A DNA stretch of 11,491 bases from Thermoplasmatota archaeon (lineage in GTDB: Archaea; Thermoplasmatota; Thermoplasmata; RBG-16-68-12; JAGMCJ01): positions 1-11,491 of the forward strand of contig JAJISH010000130.1 of NCBI GenBank assembly GCA_022848825.1. Reading direction: 5' to 3'. The position numbers and the translations under genes are program-made. The notes below the pieces were generated by a model that saw only the letters and a list, made by a program, of their open reading frames with translations, was not told the origin of the DNA and searched no databases. Below, one piece after another: positions 6,481 through 11,491 of this stretch (its first letter is position 1; every line of letters begins with the position of its first letter).

Positions 6481-6792
6481 ATGCGCCATTATCCCATCAA
6501 GGGGGGAAACAAAGAGAACCTGCAGCCGGACAATCTCCGCACAATCGTGACGGAGAGCTTCGGCGACTGCTCAGAGGAGGAGGGAAGATTCACCGCGTCC
6601 TTCGGTGCACTGAAGCACATCTCCGTCTGGATCGACGGAAAAGACCTGATTCTCGACACGGAAATGGATGCGTCCGTTCCGGATGACGTTGCGATGGAGA
6701 CCATAAAAAGATTCAACGACTTCCTTCTCAGGGCTACTGGCTACACGACCAAGGAAAGAAAGAAGAGGGCGGAGAAGGAGTCCAAGAAGTAG
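6481..6792 (+). CDS. Small conserved archaeal protein (DUF5611-like)
   Basis: A 103-residue soluble protein. The sequence MRHYPIKGGNKENL at the start, FGALKHISVWIDGKDLILDT in the middle and TIKRFNDFLLRATGYTTKERKKRA near the end recall the small archaeal family DUF5611, found in Thermoplasmata and methanogens. The function is not known. This match is from memory and should be treated as tentative. ATG 6481 was chosen because the open frame upstream runs inside raSEA in a different frame, and because the conserved N-terminus starts here. No Shine-Dalgarno sequence precedes it, so the message may be leaderless, starting from the T-tract element. The lysine-rich tail ends 130 bases before the convergent ribosomal cluster. 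Confidence 0.75.
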   Translation: MRHYPIKGGNKENLQPDNLRTIVTESFGDCSEEEGRFTASFGALKHISVWIDGKDLILDTEMDASVPDDVAMETIKRFNDFLLRATGYTTKERKKRAEKESKK

Positions 6793-6922
6793 CTGCAAAT
6801 CAGCACTCAAGATCTTCGTCATCGCCCTCAGGCTCAGACGGCCATTCTCATCACGATTCCTGAGCGTGGATCGACGTGCCTGGCCCCGCCGGAACTGCAG
6901 CTTGGGGCTGGAGGGAGCCAGG
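6793..6922. other. Convergent intergenic gap, no gene seen
   Basis: These 130 bases lie between the end of the DUF5611-like gene and the end of rpl12. Short open stretches on the minus strand have no start signal or recognisable product. No T-tract ends the rpl12 message within the gap; small GC-rich inverted repeats near 6905-6925 are too weak to call. Confidence 0.5.
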
Positions 6923-7225
6923 CTATCCGAACAACGCTCCCAGACCGGCGGCCGCCTCTTCTTCGCTGACTTCTTCCTTCTTCTCCTTCTTTTCCTTCTT
7001 TTCCTCTTCCTCGGGCGCTGCGGCTTCAGGTGCAGCAGCGGCGGGGATGGAGAACGCGGTTGACATTGCCTCTTCGATATCGACGCCTTCGAGCGACGCG
7101 GTCAGAGCTTTCACCCTTGTGGGGTCCGGCTTGACACCTGCCGCCTTGAGGACCTTTTCGACATTGTCTTCCGATATCTCCTTTCCTGCCGAGTGGAGGA
7201 GCATTGCCGAGTACACATATTCCAT
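6923..7225 (-). CDS. rpl12: Ribosomal protein P1 (archaeal L12)
   Basis: A 100-residue acidic stalk protein, the normal archaeal P1/L12 length. Residues 1-60 ([20 protein letters not shown]) form the helical dimerisation domain that binds the C-terminal helices of P0. An Ala/Pro hinge ([15 protein letters not shown]) and an E/K-rich linker lead to the conserved factor-binding tail [10 protein letters not shown], which recruits aEF1A and aEF2 to the ribosome. ATG 7225 is set by a perfect Shine-Dalgarno sequence GGAGGTG at 7231-7237 and by the family N-terminus; the open frame upstream overlaps the P0 gene and is not P1. It lies 19 bases after the P0 stop, as the last gene of the rpl1-rpl10-rpl12 unit. 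Confidence 0.96.
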   Translation of the reverse strand: MEYVYSAMLLHSAGKEISEDNVEKVLKAAGVKPDPTRVKALTASLEGVDIEEAMSTAFSIPAAAAPEAAAPEEEEKKEKKEKKEEVSEEEAAAGLGALFG

Positions 7226-7244
7226 TAGTTCACCTCCGTGATTC

Positions 7245-8228
7245 TCATTCTGATTGCGCTCCGGGATCCGACGCGGTCTCTTCCTCGGAGACTTCCTCTT
7301 CTTCCTTCTTCTCGTCGGGCTTCTCTTCAGGTTCACGCTTCTTCCCTGGCGTGAGCTTCTCCGTGAGCTCATCGTCGAGAGCGTCAGGGATCTGCGAGGA
7401 TAGACTGAGCATCTGCCCGTGAGCCTTCTGCAACAGAAGCTCCGCCGTCTTCTTCGTCAGGATTCCAGATGCCATGGCCACGTTCAGCGCTCTCTGCTCC
7501 GCCTGCACTATGAGGGGCTCGACGGTCCGATCCGTGACGTAGTGTATGAACATCGCCAGGTTCATCGTCGCGACAATTGCGTCGGACAGGCGTGACATGA
7601 ACTCGACGTCATCGATCCTGAGGTCCTCTGGCGAGAAGATCAGGCCGTTCTCATAGACTCCCGTCAGGTTCAGTCCCACGATGATGGGATAGATCTCGAG
7701 GCGGGTGAGGACCTGAGCCACTTGTTTGGGTATCTTCTCCCCTTCCTTCACGAGGACCGTGTCCTTCTTTATGACCACCTTGCCTCTCTCGATCGAGGCG
7801 GGCAGTCCTGCTCTCTGGAGCTCGCTCATGATCGGTCCTGGCTTGAAGGGCGTGTCACCCTCTTTGACGAGAATGTCCTCGGGGCTGACTTCTCCGCCCC
7901 TGGCGGGCGCCTTCGTCTTCGTGGACTCCATCTCCTTGAAGAGCTTGAAGGGATTGAGGTCCGTCAGCACGAATGCCACTTGCCCGTCCAAGCTGTCCAC
8001 GAGCTGCTCGATGCCCTCTCTGCTATCCGAGAGTCTCGTCAGTGAGTGCTGGATCAGGCTCTTCTTGGAGACCATTATCCTGACCCTCCCTCTCAGTTTC
8101 TGGCGAATGTGCTGGAGCTGAGGAGCGGGGATGCCCTTGACGTCCGCGATCGCAACTACAGGGCTCTCCGTGACCGCGGTGGTGAGTTCCTCGACTTTCC
8201 GGATCTTCCACTCAGATACTTCCACCAT
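7245..8228 (-). CDS. rpl10: Ribosomal protein uL10 / P0, lacking the usual C-terminal tail
   Basis: A 327-residue P0, the stalk base that binds 23S rRNA at the GTPase centre and carries P1 dimers. The N-terminal uL10 domain is clear ([32 protein letters not shown], then IMVSKKSLI). The P1-binding helices lie at about residues 205-285, followed by a charged linker. Archaeal P0 normally ends with the same hydrophobic motif as P1 (GLGALFG type). Here it ends [17 protein letters not shown], and the other two frames at this point do not encode the motif. The start was set at ATG 8228 because GAGGTGAT at 8233-8240 stands at correct spacing; ATG 8234 and GTG 8237 lie inside that Shine-Dalgarno sequence. 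The Shine-Dalgarno sequence overlaps the end of rpl1, which suggests translational coupling. Confidence 0.94.
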   Translation of the reverse strand: MVEVSEWKIRKVEELTTAVTESPVVAIADVKGIPAPQLQHIRQKLRGRVRIMVSKKSLIQHSLTRLSDSREGIEQLVDSLDGQVAFVLTDLNPFKLFKEMESTKTKAPARGGEVSPEDILVKEGDTPFKPGPIMSELQRAGLPASIERGKVVIKKDTVLVKEGEKIPKQVAQVLTRLEIYPIIVGLNLTGVYENGLIFSPEDLRIDDVEFMSRLSDAIVATMNLAMFIHYVTDRTVEPLIVQAEQRALNVAMASGILTKKTAELLLQKAHGQMLSLSSQIPDALDDELTEKLTPGKKREPEEKPDEKKEEEEVSEEETASDPGAQSE

Positions 8229-8238
8229 AGCCATCACC

Positions 8239-8877
8239 TCACATAATCTTGACAGAAGGTCCCATCGTCGTCTTCACATAAGCCGATTCGATGTTGTCCT
8301 TCCCCCTATCGAGGCGTGAGACAAGCCGCTTGAGGATCTCTTCCAGATTGTCGGCGAGGTCCTCGGGCGACATGCTCTTCGTCCCCACAGGGGCATGGAA
8401 CGTTCTCCTGTCCTTCGTTCTGATCCTCACGGTCCGCTTCATATTCGCGATTATCGGCTTGGGGTCTGCGCCTGGCGGCATGGGCCTGGGCATCTTCCCC
8501 CTTGTTGCCAGTATCATCCCAAGGCGCTTGCCTATCGTGGGCATGAGCGGGGCTTCCGCGAGGAAGAAATCAATCGTCCCCGCGATCTTTCGCGCCCTCC
8601 TCTTGTCGTCCGCCAGGTCCTCGATGTCCTCGGGCCCGAATATCATGTCCGCGGAGCCTTTCGCCTTGACGGCGAGCTCCCCCGTGGCGAAAATCGCTAT
8701 CCTGACCTGCCTCCCCCTGCCCTTTGGAAGGAGGATCTCCTCCTCTATCCGGTTCTTGGGCACGGAGAGATCCACGTCCTTGAGATTGACCGCGATTTCA
8801 ACGCTCTCATCAAAATTCCTCTGCTTGGAAGTTTCGATTGCCTTCTTTATTGCCTCAACCGTTCCTTTCTCGACCAA
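8239..8877 (-). CDS. rpl1: Ribosomal protein uL1 (probable autoregulator)
   Basis: A 212-residue L1, a normal archaeal length, which forms the mobile L1 stalk that guides the exit of deacylated tRNA. The family signature is visible around residues 100-135 (FFLAEAPLMPTIGKRLGMIL, then RGKMPRPMPP), and RNFDESVEIAVNLK sits near the N-terminus. The start is TTG 8877, five bases after a strong GGAGGTC (8883-8889); no ATG or GTG is available near the conserved N-terminus. In archaea L1 is known to repress its own mRNA by binding a mimic of its rRNA site. Here the leader directly upstream contains such a candidate, so L1 likely controls the L1-P0-P1 message. Confidence 0.96.
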   Translation of the reverse strand: MVEKGTVEAIKKAIETSKQRNFDESVEIAVNLKDVDLSVPKNRIEEEILLPKGRGRQVRIAIFATGELAVKAKGSADMIFGPEDIEDLADDKRRARKIAGTIDFFLAEAPLMPTIGKRLGMILATRGKMPRPMPPGADPKPIIANMKRTVRIRTKDRRTFHAPVGTKSMSPEDLADNLEEILKRLVSRLDRGKDNIESAYVKTTMGPSVKIM

Positions 8878-8882
8878 ACAGA

Positions 8883-8923
8883 GACCTCCCGTAGTGTCAG
8901 CGGCTTTCGCCTCCTACAGTGGG
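8883..8923 (-). promoter_or_regulatory. Structured rpl1 leader resembling the L1-binding site of 23S rRNA
   Basis: On the minus strand, GTAG (8917-8914) pairs with CTAC (8894-8891). Inside lies GGC-GAAA-GCC, a GNRA-capped hairpin, with asymmetric internal loops GA and GCTGACA. The flanking CCC (8923-8921) can extend the stem to GGG (8890-8888), the first bases of the rpl1 Shine-Dalgarno sequence. The arrangement GUAGGAG...UGAxxCUAC recalls the archaeal 23S L1 site, whose strands I remember as GUAGGAG and UGAAAUACUAC. An alternative fold pairs GCCTCC (8926-8921) with GGAGGC (8914-8909). Both folds are compatible with L1 binding blocking translation. The pairing is seen; the function is inferred. 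Confidence 0.6.
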
Positions 8924-8944
8924 AGGCTGAGTATCCAGTGCTCC

Positions 8945-8952
8945 GATATAAG
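8945..8952 (-). promoter_or_regulatory. TATA box of the rpl1-rpl10-rpl12 unit
   Basis: In the 86-base rpl11-rpl1 gap the minus strand reads CCAAAGACTTATATCGG, a purine-rich BRE-like stretch followed by a TATA element. It predicts a start near 8922, so the transcript would begin just at the outer stem of the structured leader. Confidence 0.6.
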
Positions 8953-8963
8953 TCTTTGGATTC

Positions 8964-9446
8964 TCAATCGCCCACGAGCACTCCGTCGAAGACGCCGTCT
9001 TTGATCTCCTTCTGCATGTCCTTGGGATCCTTCCCTTCCACGGTCACGCCTACGGAGACGCACGATCCGATGATCTCGAGCACTCTTTCCTTCTCCTTCT
9101 TGCCGAGCATCGACGACTTCTTCATGTCGGCGACCTTCTTGACCTGCTCGATCGTCAGGTTGCCGACTTTTGTCCGAGTCGGGTCTCCAGATCCCTTCTC
9201 CACTCCCAGCTCCTTGAGGATCAATGCTGAGGTCGGGGGCGTTCCCACTTCCACTTCGAAGTCCTTCGTGGACGCATCGACTGTGAGCGTAACGGGGACC
9301 TTCATCCCCTCGAACTGCTTCGTCTTCTCGTTTATGGCGTTGATGACCTCCATGATGTTGACCCCCATGGGACCAAGAGCCGGTCCAAGAGGCGGACCAG
9401 CGGAAGCCTTTCCTCCATCAACGAGAACCTTGAGAACCTCGGCCAA
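8964..9446 (-). CDS. rpl11: Ribosomal protein uL11
   Basis: A 160-residue L11, which binds the thiostrepton-loop region of 23S rRNA next to P0. The N-terminal domain shows the family hallmark GGKASAGPPLGPALGPMGVN at ~11-30. The C-terminal RNA-binding domain spans ~85-150 (VGNLTIEQVKKVADMKK, then VLEIIGSCVSVGVTVEGKDP). The start was set at TTG 9446, which gives MAEVLKVLVDGGKA, matching the usual archaeal N-terminus, and which stands seven bases after GGAGG. A GTG at 9452, overlapping the spt5 stop as GTGA, is the alternative and adds two residues. It is the last gene of the ftsZ-secE-spt5-rpl11 run before the internal promoter. Confidence 0.95.
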   Translation of the reverse strand: MAEVLKVLVDGGKASAGPPLGPALGPMGVNIMEVINAINEKTKQFEGMKVPVTLTVDASTKDFEVEVGTPPTSALILKELGVEKGSGDPTRTKVGNLTIEQVKKVADMKKSSMLGKKEKERVLEIIGSCVSVGVTVEGKDPKDMQKEIKDGVFDGVLVGD

Positions 9447-9448
9447 TA

Positions 9449-10366
9449 TCACTCCTCCCTCTCTTCCTTCTGGATGACCCGTACGCTGTCTCCCCTCACC
9501 GTGACCGGTATCGGAACGACGGCTTCGAAGAGTTCGACCGTGATCTCTTCCTTACCCTCATCGATCTGTTGGACCCTGGCCTTCTCGCCCTTGAACGGTC
9601 CCGCGATGAGCTCGACGATGTCGCCTTCGATAATCCCGGACACGAGCGGTTTGGGCGCCAGGAAATGATCGATCTCGGAGAACGACGTGTCCCCTTTCAC
9701 AATGCCCCGGGCCCTCCGGATGCCCTTCACGATCTCCTCGAGCCTGTCAGGGTTCATCGTCTCAACGAGCACGTAGCCCCTGAGGGTCGTCGGCGATAGG
9801 ACGGAGAACACCCCGGTCTTCGGGGACTTCGCCCTCGCCGCGATGGAGTCCGCGACGCTCTTCTCATGGCCTATGGAGGTCTTGACGGCCATCACCATCT
9901 GCCTGACGGTAGTGGATATCGTTTTCATGTCGGAAAGAGCCGGATCTCCTCTTGATGTAGCAGTGACCACCACGTTCAGACGGTCACCGTATTTCGGTCC
10001 CCTCGGGGCGACCACGTTCAACGTGAACTCCTTCTTCTCGTGCGAGCCCGTCTCGATCTCCCTTTCGGTCAGCTCGGTCAGCGTGATGTCCCACAAGTTC
10101 CTGAAGAGTCCCTCGACCTTGACGGTCCACTCAGAGTGCTCTCCTTCCTCCTCCTCGGCATACATGAGGTCGAGCTTGATCTGAACGGTGTCCTCGGCGT
10201 CCCCGAGGTTCTCCAGCGTCATCTCGAAGTCGTTGGACGATCCCGATGTCACGACGCGCATCAGATCCTCGCACGTGAGTGCGATTCCGAACCGCTCGGG
10301 ACGTTCCTCGGGTTCCTCTTCTTCCCCTTCCTCTTCTTCCCCTTCCTCTTCTTCAAAAACTCCCAC
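9449..10366 (-). CDS. spt5: Transcription elongation factor Spt5/NusG with large N-terminal extension
   Basis: A 305-residue protein; archaeal Spt5 is normally ~150. The C-terminal half is a canonical Spt5: an NGN domain at ~157-240 ([19 protein letters not shown], then LRGYVLVE), which with Spt4 clamps RNA polymerase, and a KOW domain at ~244-298 ([20 protein letters not shown]), which in bacterial NusG contacts the ribosome. The first 155 residues are extra: an acidic run (EEEEG repeats, 5-18), then a beta-rich region at ~27-155. Its pattern ([19 protein letters not shown], then [11 protein letters not shown], then [10 protein letters not shown]) resembles NEW3/CARDB Ig-like domains, usually found outside cells. 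The frame is continuous from GTG 10366, which has AGGGGGAT eight bases upstream. An internal start at Met147 or Met157 would give the standard protein. Confidence 0.92.
   Translation of the reverse strand: MGVFEEEEGEEEEGEEEEPEERPERFGIALTCEDLMRVVTSGSSNDFEMTLENLGDAEDTVQIKLDLMYAEEEEGEHSEWTVKVEGLFRNLWDITLTELTEREIETGSHEKKEFTLNVVAPRGPKYGDRLNVVVTATSRGDPALSDMKTISTTVRQMVMAVKTSIGHEKSVADSIAARAKSPKTGVFSVLSPTTLRGYVLVETMNPDRLEEIVKGIRRARGIVKGDTSFSEIDHFLAPKPLVSGIIEGDIVELIAGPFKGEKARVQQIDEGKEEITVELFEAVVPIPVTVRGDSVRVIQKEEREE
10313..10354 (-). repeat. 15-bp tandem repeat in spt5 (EEEEG units)
   Basis: The plus strand carries two full copies and 12 bases of a third copy of ttcctcttcttcccc, with no mismatch. It encodes [14 protein letters not shown] near the Spt5 N-terminus. 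Because the unit is a multiple of three, copy-number change would alter the acidic tail length without breaking the frame. Confidence 0.85.
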
Positions 10367-10383
10367 TGGATCAATCCCCCTGG

Positions 10384-10608
10384 CTATGCAAACATCTTTG
10401 GAAGCTCTACCATGATGAGGAATATGAGAAAGCCCACCGCACCGATCAGGAGTATGCCGAGACCCGTGATTTGAAGAACCCTGATGTACTCGTCCGTCGT
10501 CGGTTTTCGAGCCATCCTCAGGATCCTGCCGTACTTCCCCCTGCCGATCCTCTTGGCCTTCTCCTCAATCTTCCTCTGTATGTCCCATGACTTGTCAACG
10601 ATGTCCAT
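10384..10608 (-). CDS. secE: Protein translocase subunit SecE / Sec61 gamma
   Basis: A 74-residue single-span membrane protein of the SecYE-beta channel. The cytosolic amphipathic part ([20 protein letters not shown], then [18 protein letters not shown]) carries the conserved KPTxxEY-type motif. One membrane helix follows at ~47-68 ([20 protein letters not shown]). ATG 10608 was preferred: GGTG lies six bases upstream and MDIVDKSW fits the family. A GTG at 10617 would add three residues. It starts 13 bases after the ftsZ stop and ends 17 bases before spt5, which is the normal archaeal order. Confidence 0.93.
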   Translation of the reverse strand: MDIVDKSWDIQRKIEEKAKRIGRGKYGRILRMARKPTTDEYIRVLQITGLGILLIGAVGFLIFLIMVELPKMFA

Positions 10609-10621
10609 TGGTCGCACCGAA

Positions 10622-11491
10622 CTACTTGATTAAGTCAATACCGCCTACTTCAGCTTTTCGGACCTCTTCTCGGCCCAGAATCTGTCTGGACTTCACGCCC
10701 GTCAGAATCACCATGACCCGCATGAGGTGCTCCAGGGACGGTTCCACCGCGGCTCCCCAGATGATTCGTGCGTTCCGGCTGATCCTGCTCTGAACTATCT
10801 CGGCGACCTTTTCCGCTTCGCTGACGGTCATGCTTGTACCGCCGGTGACGTTGACCAGCGCGCCCGAGGCATCGCTTATGTCGACATCGATCAGAGGAGA
10901 GTTTATTGCTTCCTCGACGGCTTCCTCGGCCCGGTTGTCGGAGTCGCCCTCACCGAGGCCGATCATCGCCACACCGCCGCCCTTCATGATCGTCCTTATG
11001 TCGTTGAAATCGAGATTGACCAGGCCGGGTTTCGTGATGACCTCGGTGATTCCCTTGATCGACCGCATCAGAACCTCGTCGGCCACCTTGAAGGCAGCGT
11101 TGAGCGCCAGTCTCGGGACCAGCTCGATAAGCTTGTCGTTCGGGATCACTATCACCGTGTCAGCGTAGTTCCTCAGCTTCTCGAGCCCGTACTCCGCGTT
11201 CTCCATTCTGATCGTGCCTTCTGCCCTGAACGGAAGAGTGCATATCGCGATCGTGAGCGCCCCGACCTCCTTGGCCAGGCTCGCAATGTAGGGTGTTGCG
11301 CCCGTGCCCGTGCCGCCTCCGAGACCACACGTGACGAAGACCATGTCCGCCCCTTGGAGCATGCCTCGCAGCTCCTCCTCGCTCTCGCGGGCGGCTTCCT
11401 CGCCTATCTGCGGCAGCGCTCCGGCCCCCAGACCTCTCGTGGACCTCTTGCCCAGGAGCAACTTGTGGGGCGACCGGATGGTCAGCAGGTG
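10622..11491 (-). CDS. ftsZ: Cell division protein FtsZ (5' end cut by window edge)
   Basis: 289 residues of FtsZ are visible and the frame runs open to the window edge, so the N-terminal part is missing. FtsZ is the tubulin-like GTPase that forms the division ring. The tubulin/FtsZ signature [10 protein letters not shown] is present, preceded by RGLGAGA and FVTCGLG, and followed by the T7-loop region [16 protein letters not shown] with the catalytic Asp residues. The C-terminal domain includes [20 protein letters not shown] and IIWGAAVE. The protein ends VGGIDLIK without a long tail. Linkage to secE and spt5 is typical of archaeal FtsZ1-type genes; without the N-terminus the subfamily is not certain. 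Confidence 0.95.
   Translation of the reverse strand, partial: HLLTIRSPHKLLLGKRSTRGLGAGALPQIGEEAARESEEELRGMLQGADMVFVTCGLGGGTGTGATPYIASLAKEVGALTIAICTLPFRAEGTIRMENAEYGLEKLRNYADTVIVIPNDKLIELVPRLALNAAFKVADEVLMRSIKGITEVITKPGLVNLDFNDIRTIMKGGGVAMIGLGEGDSDNRAEEAVEEAINSPLIDVDISDASGALVNVTGGTSMTVSEAEKVAEIVQSRISRNARIIWGAAVEPSLEHLMRVMVILTGVKSRQILGREEVRKAEVGGIDLIK

Noticed and set aside
6900..6925. GC-rich inverted repeats after rpl12 as a terminator
   Set aside because: The stems are only four to five pairs and no T-tract follows on the minus strand.
8395..9477. Long plus-strand open frame of 360 codons across rpl1 and rpl11
   Set aside because: It is antisense to two certain ribosomal protein genes and the encoded sequence has low-complexity Ser/Pro/Thr runs typical of a shadow frame.
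1..11491. CRISPR array, insertion sequence or origin
   Set aside because: No regularly spaced repeats, transposase, terminal inverted repeats or origin-like repeat clusters were seen on either strand.

Overview
The window looks like a euryarchaeal chromosome, most likely from the Thermoplasmatota or a methanogen-related relative. This is inferred from gene content: an FtsZ/SecE/Spt5/L11/L1/P0/P1 cluster in the archaeal order, archaeal P-stalk proteins, an RaSEA-type archaeosine enzyme, TATA-box promoters at about -27, and a tRNA-Thr with U73 and no encoded CCA. No lineage assignment was computed.

Layout. (1) 8-1210, plus strand: SufS-like cysteine desulfurase. (2) 1193-2449, minus strand: two membrane-anchored pilin-like proteins followed by a small winged-helix protein that overlaps the desulfurase tail to tail. 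(3) 2526-3670: a 1,071-bp cassette that contains essentially one gene, a self-inhibited Fic protein. It is bounded on one side by an intact tRNA-Thr(UGU) gene and on the other by a 26-nt copy of that tRNA's 3' end. (4) 3773-6792, plus strand: a large multi-zinc-ribbon/SAP/membrane protein, the archaeosine radical SAM protein RaSEA, and a small conserved archaeal protein. (5) 6923-11491, minus strand, read right to left: ftsZ (cut by the window edge), secE, an enlarged spt5/nusG, rpl11, then an 86-nt gap with its own promoter and a structured leader, then rpl1, rpl10 (P0) and rpl12 (P1).

How the genes work together. The right-hand cluster couples division (FtsZ), membrane protein export (SecE), transcription elongation (Spt5) and the ribosomal GTPase-centre proteins (L11, L1, P0, P1). 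The rpl11-rpl1 gap carries a TATA box and an RNA element resembling the L1-binding site of 23S rRNA, next to the rpl1 Shine-Dalgarno sequence. This suggests that L1 represses its own L1-P0-P1 transcript.

Most notable points: Spt5 carries a ~150-residue N-terminal extension that looks like an acidic tail plus an Ig-like beta-sandwich; the L1-site mimic in the rpl1 leader; the tRNA-bounded fic cassette with no integrase; a P0 protein without the usual GLGALFG-type tail although P1 keeps it; a protein with six near-identical zinc ribbons plus SAP and membrane segments; and a probable frameshift at the start of the second pilin-like gene.
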